Origin: Thomasclavelia ramosa DSM 1402
GTDB taxonomy: Bacteria; Bacillota_I; Bacilli_A; Erysipelotrichales; Coprobacillaceae
DNA: 64,000 nt
Assembly: GCF_014131695.1 (NCBI RefSeq)
Contig: NZ_CP036346.1
Span: forward strand, 1,302,001 to 1,366,000
Reading direction: 5' to 3'
Part shown: positions 34,576 through 43,637 of the stretch, piece after piece
Numbering within the stretch: position 1 is the first letter of the stretch
How the letters are laid out: every line of letters starts with the position of its first letter
Made by a program: the position numbers and the translations under genes
The notes under the pieces: generated by a model
Seen by the model: only the letters and a program-made list of their open reading frames with translations
Told to the model about the DNA's origin: nothing
Databases searched by the model: none

Positions 34576-35070
34576 ATGGAAGTAAATGGAACATTAATAA
34601 ACTATTATTTTCATTGTCAAAGGCAATGTTATCTTCATGGTAATCGACTTAATTTAGAGGATGAAAGTGAAAATGTGAAGATTGGTAAAGCATTGCATGA
34701 AGAAAAGTATAAAGATGATAAGAATTCAGAGATTGCAATTGATAATATTAGGTTAGATAAATTAACTGCAAAATATTTAACTGAAACAAAAAAGTCTGAT
34801 GCTGATTTAGTTGCAGCAAAGTGGCAACTATTATATTATCTTAAAATTTTAAAGTCAAAAGGAATAATACGAAAAGGACGAATAGAAGTAATTGAAAAGA
34901 ATAAACAAAATAAATCTTTTATTGAAGTGGAGCTAACAGAAATTGAAGAAAAAGAATTAGATAAAATTGTTATTAAAATTAAAGAATTATTAGAAAATGA
35001 TCAAATACCACCAGTTTTAAATGAAAATAAATGTAAAAAATGTGCATATTATGCATATTGTTATATATAG
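34576..35070 (+). CDS. cas4: Cas4 exonuclease
   Basis: A protein of 164 residues with the Fe-S cysteines of Cas4: one in FHCQRQCYLHGNRL near the N-terminus and KCKKCAYYAYC at the C-terminus. The central RecB-like motifs include KIGKALHEE and an EVEL strand. Cas4 trims prespacers and selects them by PAM before integration by Cas1-Cas2. The ATG at 34576 follows AGAGGT; an earlier in-frame ATG at 34537 lies inside cas3 without a ribosome site. Confidence 0.92.
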   Translation: MEVNGTLINYYFHCQRQCYLHGNRLNLEDESENVKIGKALHEEKYKDDKNSEIAIDNIRLDKLTAKYLTETKKSDADLVAAKWQLLYYLKILKSKGIIRKGRIEVIEKNKQNKSFIEVELTEIEEKELDKIVIKIKELLENDQIPPVLNENKCKKCAYYAYCYI

Positions 35071-35081
35071 GAGGTGTTGTA

Positions 35082-36080
35082 ATGAAAAGTACTAAATACA
35101 TAACTAGTATGGGAGATTTAAAACGTAAAGATGATTCGCTTTGTTTTAGAAAAAGTGGTAAGAATATATATTTACCAGTAGAAAATATAAAAGAGATATA
35201 TTGTTTAAATGAAATTTCTCTTAATACTAAATTATTAGATTTTATCTCATCTAAAAATATAATTATTCATTTTTTTAACTATTATCAGGGTTATAGTGGT
35301 ACCTTTTATCCAAAAGATAAATATACTAGTGGTAAATTGTTGATTAAACAGGTTGAAACATTTAATAATTATCGTATTGATATTGCAAAAGCAATAGTTA
35401 ATGGTATTGCAATTAACATTGATGAAACTTTATATCACTATTATAAGCATGGTAAAAATGAGGTTAAAGAAACAATAGACTGGTTAAGAAAAGAGGTGCC
35501 AAAACGTTTAAAAAAAGCAGAAGATATTAAAATGATTATGGCGGTTGAAGGAGAAATATGGCAACGTTTTTATAGTATGTTTATATATATATTACCTGAA
35601 GATTTTATAATGAACAAAAGAGTAAAGAGACCACCTGATAATCCAATTAATGCACTAATTTCTTTTGGTAACACTTTACTTTATACAAAAACAATTTCAG
35701 CGATATATCAAACTCACTTAAATCAAAGTATTTCTTTTTTACATGAACCTACAGAACAAAGATTTTCTTTGTCTTTAGATTTAAGTGAAGTATTTAAACC
35801 GATCATTGTTTTTAAAACAATCTTTGAATTAGTCAATACTAAAAGATTAACGGTTGAGAAACATTTTGATAAGAAAACTAATTATTGTCTTTTAAATGAT
35901 AAAGGTAGGGATATATTTATTGAAGCTTTTGAAAATAGAATGGAAACTAAATTTTTACATACTAAATTAAAGAGAAAGATAACATATAAAACAGCTATTA
36001 AATATGATGGTTATAAATTAATTAAAACAATTTTTGAAAATAAATTATTTATACCATTTTCTATAAAGGATAAATATTAA
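35082..36080 (+). CDS. cas1: Cas1 integrase (type I-B)
   Basis: The 332-residue spacer integrase has an N-terminal beta domain (KSTKYITSMGDLKRKDDSL) and a helical catalytic domain with AVEGEIWQRFYSMF, the helix with the first metal-binding glutamate, FLHEPTEQRFSLSLDLSE containing the His and further acidic ligands. The ATG at 35082 follows GGAGGTG. Its stop codon overlaps the cas2 start by one base, so the adaptation genes are coupled. Confidence 0.95.
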   Translation: MKSTKYITSMGDLKRKDDSLCFRKSGKNIYLPVENIKEIYCLNEISLNTKLLDFISSKNIIIHFFNYYQGYSGTFYPKDKYTSGKLLIKQVETFNNYRIDIAKAIVNGIAINIDETLYHYYKHGKNEVKETIDWLRKEVPKRLKKAEDIKMIMAVEGEIWQRFYSMFIYILPEDFIMNKRVKRPPDNPINALISFGNTLLYTKTISAIYQTHLNQSISFLHEPTEQRFSLSLDLSEVFKPIIVFKTIFELVNTKRLTVEKHFDKKTNYCLLNDKGRDIFIEAFENRMETKFLHTKLKRKITYKTAIKYDGYKLIKTIFENKLFIPFSIKDKY

Positions 36081-36367
36081 TGAAAATAAAAAATCATAAC
36101 TATGTAATCGTCTGTTACGATATTGGGGAAAAAAGAGTAAATAAAATATTTAAGATATGTAAAAAATATCTTCCTCATTATCAATATTCTATTTTTAAGG
36201 GTCCTATTACCCCTTCTAAATTAATTTTATTAAAAAAAGAACTAAAAAAAGCTATAAACAAAGAAGAAGATTGTGTAAGTATTATTAAATTACAGAGTGA
36301 GGATTCATTTGATGAAGAAATTTTAGGGAGTCAAAAAGAGGGAAATGAAGATAGTTTAATTATATAA
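36080..36367 (+). CDS. cas2: Cas2 adaptation protein
   Basis: A 95-residue ferredoxin-like protein with YVIVCYDIGEKRVNKIF, the metal-site strand of the family, then YQYSIFKGPIT. Cas2 dimers hold two Cas1 dimers together in the integration complex. The last 20 residues are acidic and glycine-rich. It ends the cas operon, 174 bases before the array. Confidence 0.93.
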   Translation: MKIKNHNYVIVCYDIGEKRVNKIFKICKKYLPHYQYSIFKGPITPSKLILLKKELKKAINKEEDCVSIIKLQSEDSFDEEILGSQKEGNEDSLII

Positions 36368-36541
36368 TTTACCAGGCTCAATTTCTTTTTAATGTCCTAA
36401 AACTGTTGGGAGAGTAAGCGTTTAAGAGAATTTTACTAGCAATTATAAAAAAGTAAAATCATTTGGTAAAAAAGTAGAAAAGTATTGATAGATATAGGTT
36501 TTGAGGTATAATAGAAAGTGTAAAATGGCTTATTTACTAGG
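36368..36541 (+). promoter_or_regulatory. CRISPR leader with array promoter
   Basis: AT-rich leader between cas2 and the first repeat. TTGATA (36485-36490) and TATAAT (36507-36512) with a 16-base spacer form a promoter reading into the array. The leader is at the cas2 side, consistent with new spacers entering at 36542. Confidence 0.8.
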
Positions 36542-37601
36542 GTTTAATAACAACATAAGATGTATTGAAATCCCTATAAATGCAGGGGTACCTACTAAAC
36601 CACCAGCGTTTAATAACAACATAAGATGTATTGAAATGTTTGTCAATGTTGGAGCAGATGGTGAAGGCGGCAGGTTTAATAACAACATAAGATGTATTGA
36701 AATTGACCAAAAGTTGGAAATACATCTCTAATCGCTCCTGTTTAATAACAACATAAGATGTATTGAAATATGGAATCAATAATTGTTGTTCCATTTGATA
36801 ATTGGGTTTAATAACAACATAAGATGTATTGAAATCTGAGACTGGAACATGATTTATAGATTTCAACAGAGTTTAATAACAACATAAGATGTATTGAAAT
36901 GATAATTCTTCAATCAATGTTTGGTAATCATTGATGTTTAATAACAACATAAGATGTATTGAAATATGACCACAAAGACACGCTCGGATTAGCAGTATAC
37001 GTTTAATAACAACATAAGATGTATTGAAATTATGACGGCTATGAAGAAAATATTACTGTAACAAATGTTTAATAACAACATAAGATGTATTGAAATGGTA
37101 AAGGAAGCAATGATGATACAGTAAAACTGCGTTTAATAACAACATAAGATGTATTGAAATAGGTAGGTGTCTGAACACGTCCAATTGACAATGGTGTTTA
37201 ATAACAACATAAGATGTATTGAAATTGTATTAACTTATAGTTATCTATAGTAGAGTCTAAGTTTAATAACAACATAAGATGTATTGAAATCCTTCACGTT
37301 TATTGCTAGTTATACCATTTTTTCCAAGTTTAATAACAACATAAGATGTATTGAAATTGACATTAGCAATTGGGTCAAGTAGGGCCTTTACAGTTTAATA
37401 ACAACATAAGATGTATTGAAATATCCAAGGTGAATTAGGTAATAATCTGCTTTTCGCGTTTAATAACAACATAAGATGTATTGAAATGCATTAGTTTTCT
37501 TAATAAAGCTGACCGGATCCATGTTTAATAACAACATAAGATGTATTGAAATAACATTTCTTTAGCGCTTAATTCTTCTATCATTTTAGTTTAATAACAA
37601 C
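36542..37601 (+). CRISPR. Type I-B CRISPR array, 16 full repeats, 16 spacers, truncated terminal repeat
   Basis: Sixteen identical 30-base repeats start with GTTTAATAACAAC and end with ATTGAAAT; the first is 36542-36571 and the last full one 37523-37552. Spacers are 34-37 bases. The final repeat at 37589 keeps only the first 13 bases and then degenerates, marking the old end away from the leader. The repeat end ATTGAAAT is the usual 8-base crRNA handle of type I-B. Spacers read as protein-like frames (for example DHKDTLGLAVY in spacer 7, YDGYEENITVTN in spacer 8), as expected for phage or plasmid genes. Confidence 0.98.
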
Positions 37602-37703
37602 GAGATATTAAAGTGAAAAAACATGACTATTTTGTTCATATTACTATTAATAAAATATTTTTTTGTTATAATAAAAGTAAAAGTAAGTAGAAGTGGGGTA
37701 ATT

Positions 37704-38528
37704 ATGACAAATAAGTATAGATTAAAAATAATATATAAAGATACTAAATTGACATTAGACATTGAGGAAAATATTACTTTTGATGAATTAAGCTCAATTA
37801 TTAATGAAAAATTAATGCTAAGTGATTCGAGAGCTTATAAATATCAAAAAGATGATGATATTATTGTTACAAGAAAAAATAGTAAAAACAATAAACTAGC
37901 AGATCTTTTAGAATTAGATCAGAAGTTAGTTTATATTATTGGTACTGGTAATAATGTTTATAGTATTAATATCATCGTTTGGGACTACATTATTGAAGCT
38001 GATAAAAAAATATTAGAGAAGTTTAATCAAATGTTGAAAAATGTCAAACAAGTACGTCCTGAACAAGTATATTATTTAAATAGTAGTCAAAGAAAGTTTA
38101 TTGACGGTCTTTTGGCTGACTGTTATGAAATGTTGAAAGAAATGAGTTTTAGTGGAATTTATAATTACCGCTTATTTAAAAATGGTGCTGATTTTTTAAC
38201 AACGAAAGTCATCTATTATATTCTTGATGATAAATATGAAATTCATTTATATAACAATAATGATGATTTAAAGGAAGATAATACAGAATATTTAATAACT
38301 TTTTATGATACTAATCGAGCTTATTTTAAAGGATACCAAGGAGTTAATCGTAATATTTTCATTCTTCACAAAGATAAAACAATTAAACAAAATGATTTTG
38401 AATATCTTTATCACGCTTTAAATCGTATCATTCATATGTTCAAGGATGGTGATGAAGATACATTATTTGAAAGCCATGAAACATGTTTATGTTATGACAT
38501 TGCAACTAATAAATTTTGGACTGAATAA
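37704..38528 (+). CDS. Hypothetical protein next to CRISPR array
   Basis: A 274-residue protein not recognised with certainty. The N-terminal 70 residues (YRLKIIYKDTKLTLDIEEN) resemble the ubiquitin-like fold of pRiA4b ORF3-type proteins found with mobile DNA; the rest is alpha/beta without motifs. No signal peptide or membrane segment is seen. The ATG at 37704 follows GGGG at suitable spacing; an in-frame ATG at 37623 has none. It begins 102 bases after the array end on the same strand and ends at a bidirectional terminator. A CRISPR-related role is possible but unsupported. Confidence 0.7.
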   Translation: MTNKYRLKIIYKDTKLTLDIEENITFDELSSIINEKLMLSDSRAYKYQKDDDIIVTRKNSKNNKLADLLELDQKLVYIIGTGNNVYSINIIVWDYIIEADKKILEKFNQMLKNVKQVRPEQVYYLNSSQRKFIDGLLADCYEMLKEMSFSGIYNYRLFKNGADFLTTKVIYYILDDKYEIHLYNNNDDLKEDNTEYLITFYDTNRAYFKGYQGVNRNIFILHKDKTIKQNDFEYLYHALNRIIHMFKDGDEDTLFESHETCLCYDIATNKFWTE

Positions 38529-38531
38529 TAA

Positions 38532-38573
38532 AAAAGCATCGTCTTATTATACTAACGATAAGATGATGTTTTT
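38532..38573. terminator. Bidirectional terminator
   Basis: CATCGTCTTAT pairs with ATAAGATGATG (one G-T), flanked by A-run and T-run, between converging genes. Confidence 0.85.
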
Positions 38574-38952
38574 ATTCAGAATGATCTTCAAAATTTAAAT
38601 TTTCATCAAAGAACTCTTTACCAACAACTTTCTTTTTATCACGGGCATCTTCTACTAACTTAGAAATTAAATCTTTAACTTCTCGAGCATTTTTTATATT
38701 CTTTAAATGAATTTCACGTTCACTGTCAGCTTTAGTGTACAAAATTACTGTTCCAGTACCAAAGATTTTTTGTGATAAATTTCTTCGTAGACATAAATCG
38801 GTAATACGATACAAAAGCAATTCGTCATAGTGAGTACTAAATAGGCCAGTCTCTTGATATAGGCGATCATTTTTTATTTCATATTTAGTAAAACTAATTG
38901 GAAACCACATAAAATGTTTACGATCTTGCCAAATAATTTTATTTTCCATCAT
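38572..38952 (-). CDS. PH-like (bPH_2) domain protein
   Basis: A 126-residue protein. WFPISFTKYEIKNDRLYQETGLFSTHYDELLLYRITDLCL is split over two strands (about residues 18-57) and matches the bacterial PH_2 domain seen in YdbS/YdbT-like proteins, but without their membrane helices. Bacterial PH domains mediate protein or envelope contacts; no function is assigned. The ATG at 38952 follows GGAGGA; a TTG at 38964 overlaps that ribosome site. The C-terminus is acidic (NLNFEDHSE). Confidence 0.75.
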   Translation of the reverse strand: MMENKIIWQDRKHFMWFPISFTKYEIKNDRLYQETGLFSTHYDELLLYRITDLCLRRNLSQKIFGTGTVILYTKADSEREIHLKNIKNAREVKDLISKLVEDARDKKKVVGKEFFDENLNFEDHSE

Positions 38953-39073
38953 AAGTTCCTCCAATTACAACATTTTATCTATGATGATTATAACAGTAAA
39001 GAGTAGTCAATTCTATGATTATTGAAATAATCTCATTATAAATAAAAAAATAAAACAAATTATGCAAATAAGT

Positions 39074-39102
39074 TTGTATATATCGCGTAATTATGCTATA
39101 CT
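39074..39102 (+). promoter_or_regulatory. Promoter of DEAD-box helicase gene
   Basis: TTGTAT (39074-39079) and TATACT (39097-39102) are separated by 17 bases. Confidence 0.7.
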
Positions 39103-39130
39103 CACCAAAGTGTCTAGAAAGGTATAAAGA

Positions 39131-40738
39131 ATGATTGAAAACAAATTTAATGAATTAGGATTAAGTAATGAAGTATTAAAAGCAATTGAAGATATGGGGT
39201 TTTCTAAACCGTCAAAAATTCAAGAAGAAGCAATTCCTGTATTATTGACAGGAGTTGATGTAATTGGTCAAGCACAAACTGGTACCGGTAAAACTTTAGC
39301 ATTTGGGAGCGTTTTGTTGTCAAAAATAACTCCATCTCAAAGAAAGTTACCACAAGCTATCATTTTGTCACCAACAAGGGAACTAGCAATGCAAATCCAT
39401 GAAGAAATGGAACGTATTGGTAAATATAATGGAAGTCGAATTACTTGCGTATACGGTGGTAGTGATATAGAGCGACAAATTCGGACCATTAAAAAAGGAA
39501 TCGATATTATCGTAGGGACACCAGGGCGAGTAATGGATTTAATGCGTCGTAATGTTTTGAAACTAAACGACGTAAAATTCGTAGTATTAGACGAAGCGGA
39601 TGAAATGTTGAATATGGGCTTTGTTGAAGATATCGAAACTATTTTAGAAAAAGTTGATGATGATCGTCAAACAATTTTATTTTCAGCAACAATGCCAGCA
39701 GGAATTAAAAAGATTGCTCAAAATTATATGCATGATAATTTTGAACATGTAGCTGTATTATCAAAACAAACAACAGCTACATCTGTTAAACAATTCTATT
39801 ACGAAGTGAAACAAAAAGATCGTTTTGAAGCAATGTGCCGTTTAATTGACGTCGCTAATGTTCAAACAGGAATTATTTTTTGTAGAACAAAACGTAGTGT
39901 TGATGAAGTAACTGAACAAATGCAGCAGGCAAATTATAATGTTGAAGCGATGCATGGAGATTTATCACAAAATCATCGTATGAATACATTGAGAAAATTT
40001 AAAAAAGGAACAATTAATTTTTTAATTGCAACTGATGTAGCTGCTCGTGGTATTGATGTTGAAAATGTAACACATGTAATTAATTATGAATTACCACAAG
40101 ATATTGAATCATATGTTCATCGAATTGGTCGTACTGGTCGAGCTGATAAAGAAGGACAAGCTTATTCAATTATTACACCAAGAGAAAAAGGATTTTTACG
40201 TCAAATTGAGCGTGTAACAAAATCTTCTATTACCAAAGCGACTATTCCAACTCTGCAAGAAATTTCTGAAGCAAAAATTGGAACTCTGGTAAGTAAAGTT
40301 GAAGATCAAATTTTGGCTGGTAACCATAAGAAGTTCAAGCAATTGGTAAATGAAATTGATCCAACAATGTTAGCAGACTTTACGGCAGCATTAATGTATA
40401 TGACATTCCAAGAACAGTTAGGATATGATTATAAACGTGATACGATTCAGGAGGCTTCTGAAGGTAAAAGGCGTGAACGTGGCCGTGGAAATAATAAAGA
40501 TTATACAAGAATTTTTATTACTGCTGGTAGTATGGATCGTGTCAAAGCACCACAAATTGTTAATTTCTTTGTTTCTAAAGCAGGTGTGAGAAAAGAAGAT
40601 ATCGGAGATATTGATATCAAACGAAAATTTACATTTGTTGATATTAATAAGAAGGTAATCAATAAAGTTGTTGATAAGTGTAATAAGCAAAAGATTAATA
40701 ATCGAAAGATTGAAATCGAAATTGCAAATAAAAAATAA
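39131..40738 (+). CDS. DEAD-box RNA helicase with DbpA-type RNA-binding tail
   Basis: The 535-residue protein has all DEAD-box motifs: the Q motif region, AQTGTGKT, PTRELA, VLDEADEML, SATMP, and HRIGRTGR. The C-terminus after a basic linker (GKRRERGRGNN) is a DbpA-like RNA-recognition domain (RIFITAGSMDRVKAPQIVNF), which in DbpA homologues directs the enzyme to 23S rRNA. A role in ribosome assembly or RNA turnover is inferred. It has its own promoter and terminator. Confidence 0.92.
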   Translation: MIENKFNELGLSNEVLKAIEDMGFSKPSKIQEEAIPVLLTGVDVIGQAQTGTGKTLAFGSVLLSKITPSQRKLPQAIILSPTRELAMQIHEEMERIGKYNGSRITCVYGGSDIERQIRTIKKGIDIIVGTPGRVMDLMRRNVLKLNDVKFVVLDEADEMLNMGFVEDIETILEKVDDDRQTILFSATMPAGIKKIAQNYMHDNFEHVAVLSKQTTATSVKQFYYEVKQKDRFEAMCRLIDVANVQTGIIFCRTKRSVDEVTEQMQQANYNVEAMHGDLSQNHRMNTLRKFKKGTINFLIATDVAARGIDVENVTHVINYELPQDIESYVHRIGRTGRADKEGQAYSIITPREKGFLRQIERVTKSSITKATIPTLQEISEAKIGTLVSKVEDQILAGNHKKFKQLVNEIDPTMLADFTAALMYMTFQEQLGYDYKRDTIQEASEGKRRERGRGNNKDYTRIFITAGSMDRVKAPQIVNFFVSKAGVRKEDIGDIDIKRKFTFVDINKKVINKVVDKCNKQKINNRKIEIEIANKK

Positions 40739-40748
40739 ATATTTGGTG

Positions 40749-40783
40749 AAAAGATTGTGTTTTAAAAATACAATCTTTTTTTG
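40749..40783 (+). terminator. Terminator of DEAD-box helicase
   Basis: AAAAGATTGT (40749-40758) pairs with ACAATCTTTT (40770-40779), followed by T-run. Confidence 0.88.
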
Positions 40784-40801
40784 TATAAAAATATGGTATT
40801 T

Positions 40802-40845
40802 TAAAAGCGCTTACACTTGAATGAAAAGGCTAACACGTGTATAAT
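40802..40845 (+). promoter_or_regulatory. ppdK promoter with cre-like site
   Basis: TTGAAT (40817-40822) and TATAAT (40840-40845) have a 17-base spacer. TAAAAGCGCTTACA (40802-40815) matches 12 of 14 cre positions and lies directly upstream of the -35 box, a place suited to control by CcpA. Confidence 0.65.
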
Positions 40846-40881
40846 ATATTTATGTATTAATTCTAAGGAGGATTAGATTGA

Positions 40882-43548
40882 ATGAAAAAATACGTTTATA
40901 TGTTTAGCGAAGGAAACGAAATGATGCGTGACCTTCTAGGTGGTAAAGGGGCTAACTTGGCTGCAATGGTTAACTTAGGGTTACCAGTACCACAAGGATT
41001 TACAGTGACTACTGAAGCATGTAATGAATATTATGCTGATGGTAAGATCATCAATGATGAAATGAAAAAACAAATTGATGACTGCTTAGAAAGATTAGAA
41101 AAATTAGCTGATAAAAAACTTGGGGGATTAGATAATCCGTTATTAGTTTCAGTTCGTTCTGGAGCAAAATTTTCTATGCCTGGAATGATGGATACAATTC
41201 TTAACTTAGGTTTAAATGATGAAACTGTTGAAGTTGTAGCTAAACAAACAGGAAATCGTCGTTTTGCTTTTGATAGTTATCGTAGATTTATTCAAATGTA
41301 CTCTGATGTAGTTTGTGAAGTTGATAAAGAGTTATTTGAAGCTAAATTAAGTGAATTAAAAACTTCAAAGGGATATGAAAGTGATTTAGATATCACTGCA
41401 GAAGATTTTGAAAATATCATTATTCCTCAATATAAAGAAATTTTCAAAACTCAATTAGGTAGAGACTTTCCACAAGAAGCTAAAGAACAATTAATGGGAG
41501 CAATTTTAGCTGTATTCAGATCATGGAATAATGATCGTGCTATTATTTATCGTAACTTAAATGGAATTCCTCATGATTTGGGAACTGCTGTTAACGTACA
41601 ACAAATGGTATTTGGTAATATGGGTGATGACTCAGGTACTGGGGTATTATTTACTCGTAATGCTGCTAATGGGGATAATCATATTTATGGTGAGTATTTA
41701 ATTAACGCTCAAGGTGAAGACGTTGTTGCTGGTATTCGTACACCACAAAAAATTGCTAAATTAGAAGAAGATATGCCAGAAATCTATAAACAATTAGTTA
41801 CAATTGTTAAAGGATTAGAAAAACATTATAAAGATATGCAAGACTGTGAATTTACAGTTGAGAATGGTAAACTATATATTTTACAAACTCGAAATGGTAA
41901 ACGTACTGGTAAAGCAGCATTAAAAATTGCTGTAGATTTAGTACATGAAGGTTTAATCAATAAATATGAAGCAATGACAAGAGTTGAACCTGATCAAATC
42001 TCACAACTATTACATCCGAACTTTACACCTGCTGCATTAGCTGCTGCTGAAGTGTTGATTGAAGGATTACCTGCTTCACCAGGTGCTGGTGCTGGTAAAG
42101 TTTATTTAACTGCTGAAAAAGTTCATGAACAAGCTGTAGCTGGTGAAAAAGTTATTTTAGTAAGACACGAAACTTCTCCTGAAGATATTCAAGGTATGGT
42201 TGATTGTGAAGGTATTTTAACTTCTACTGGAGGAATGACGAGTCATGCAGCTGTAGTTGCTCGTGGTATGGGTAAATGCTGTATCGTAGGTGCAAAAGCA
42301 TTATCGATTGATTATGATGCAGGAACATTTACAATTGATGGAAAAACTTATCCAGAAGGAACAGAAATTTCATTAGATGGTACAAGTGGTAAAGTATATA
42401 TGGGAATTTTAGATTCTGAAGAATCTGAATTAACAGGTGATTTTGCTGAATTGATGTCTTGGGCTGATGAAATCAAGAAATTACAAGTTCGTGCTAATGC
42501 TGATAGCCCTCGTGATGCGGCTGTAGCTATTAAATTTGGAGCTGAAGGTATTGGTTTATGTCGTACAGAACATATGTTCTTTGAAGGAGATCGTATCGAA
42601 TATGTAAGACAAATGATTTTATCTGATACAGTGGAAGAAAGAATTAAGGCATTAGATGAGTTATATAAATTCCAAGTTGAAGACTTCAGAGGAATCTATC
42701 GTGCGATGGTTGGATTACCGGTAACAGTACGTTTATTAGATCCACCTCTTCATGAATTTTTACCACATACTGATGAAGAATATCAAGCAGTTGCTGATAA
42801 ACTTGGAAAAACATTAGAAGAAGTGAAAACTAAGGGCGCAACTTTAAAAGAAACTAATCCAATGTTAGGACATCGTGGTTCACGTTTAGCAGTAACGTAT
42901 CCAGAAATCTATAATATGCAAGTTAGAGCAATTATTGATGCAGCGATTGATGTTGAAAGAGAATTAGGATGTACAATCGTACCAGAAATCATGTTACCAT
43001 TGATTGGTAGTGAATCTGAAATCGTTTATGTGAAAGATAATGTTACAAAAGCAATTGATGCCGCAATTATGGCTAAAAATGCAAAAATTGAATATAAGAT
43101 CGGTACAATGATTGAAATTCCAAGAGCTGCTTTAACAGCTGATGAAATTGCAAAACATGCTGAATTTTTCTCATTTGGAACTAACGATTTAACTCAAATG
43201 ACATTTGGTTTCTCTCGTGATGATGTAGGAAGTTTCTTGCCTGAATATATTAATCGTAAAGTAATTCAAGTTGATCCATTCGTATCGCTTGATCAAAGTG
43301 GTGTTGGTCAATTAGTAGAAATGGCTGCAAACAAAGGTCGCAGTGTTCGTCCAAAAATTAAATTAGGTATTTGTGGTGAACATGGTGGAGATCCAGAATC
43401 AATTAAATTCTGTCATAAAACAGGTTTAACTTATGTATCTTGTTCTCCATATCGTGTGTTAATTGCACGTTTAGCTGCTGCTCAAGCTGCTGCTGAGGAA
43501 ATTATCCTAGAACACACTACTGATAAAGTATTAGTTGCTGATAAATAG
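40882..43548 (+). CDS. ppdK: Pyruvate,phosphate dikinase
   Basis: The 888-residue enzyme is full length. It has the ATP-grasp domain (GGKGANLAAM, SVRSGAKFSMPGMMDTILNLG), the phosphohistidine domain with GGMTSHAAVVARGMG (His455), and the C-terminal PEP/pyruvate barrel (GAEGIGLCRTEHMF, FFSFGTNDLTQMTFG, GICGEHGG). It interconverts pyruvate, ATP and phosphate with PEP, AMP and pyrophosphate, and in anaerobes often runs glycolytically. AAGGAGG precedes the ATG. A cre-like site in the promoter suggests carbon-source control. Confidence 0.97.
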   Translation: MKKYVYMFSEGNEMMRDLLGGKGANLAAMVNLGLPVPQGFTVTTEACNEYYADGKIINDEMKKQIDDCLERLEKLADKKLGGLDNPLLVSVRSGAKFSMPGMMDTILNLGLNDETVEVVAKQTGNRRFAFDSYRRFIQMYSDVVCEVDKELFEAKLSELKTSKGYESDLDITAEDFENIIIPQYKEIFKTQLGRDFPQEAKEQLMGAILAVFRSWNNDRAIIYRNLNGIPHDLGTAVNVQQMVFGNMGDDSGTGVLFTRNAANGDNHIYGEYLINAQGEDVVAGIRTPQKIAKLEEDMPEIYKQLVTIVKGLEKHYKDMQDCEFTVENGKLYILQTRNGKRTGKAALKIAVDLVHEGLINKYEAMTRVEPDQISQLLHPNFTPAALAAAEVLIEGLPASPGAGAGKVYLTAEKVHEQAVAGEKVILVRHETSPEDIQGMVDCEGILTSTGGMTSHAAVVARGMGKCCIVGAKALSIDYDAGTFTIDGKTYPEGTEISLDGTSGKVYMGILDSEESELTGDFAELMSWADEIKKLQVRANADSPRDAAVAIKFGAEGIGLCRTEHMFFEGDRIEYVRQMILSDTVEERIKALDELYKFQVEDFRGIYRAMVGLPVTVRLLDPPLHEFLPHTDEEYQAVADKLGKTLEEVKTKGATLKETNPMLGHRGSRLAVTYPEIYNMQVRAIIDAAIDVERELGCTIVPEIMLPLIGSESEIVYVKDNVTKAIDAAIMAKNAKIEYKIGTMIEIPRAALTADEIAKHAEFFSFGTNDLTQMTFGFSRDDVGSFLPEYINRKVIQVDPFVSLDQSGVGQLVEMAANKGRSVRPKIKLGICGEHGGDPESIKFCHKTGLTYVSCSPYRVLIARLAAAQAAAEEIILEHTTDKVLVADK

Positions 43549-43553
43549 CTGAT

Positions 43554-43585
43554 AAACGTCTCTTAATTTAAAGAGACGTTTTTTT
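43554..43585 (+). terminator. Terminator of ppdK
   Basis: AAACGTCTCTT pairs with AAGAGACGTTT around a short loop, followed by seven T. Confidence 0.9.
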
Positions 43586-43608
43586 ATTTGTGTAAAGTAG
43601 GATATTTG

Positions 43609-43637
43609 GTATAATAGATATGGTGATAAAATGAAAA
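43609..43637 (+). repeat. Promoter/leader module, copy 1 of 2
   Basis: Twenty-nine bases spanning a TATAAT -10 box, the leader TAGATATGGTGATAAA and the first codons of the asparaginase gene are identical to 56758-56786 before the glycosyltransferase gene. Confidence 0.75.

Noticed and set aside
36501-36866. Open frames on both strands across the first CRISPR repeats
   Set aside because: They arise from the 30-base repeat being a multiple of three with spacers often 36 bases; no ribosome site and repetitive protein sequence.
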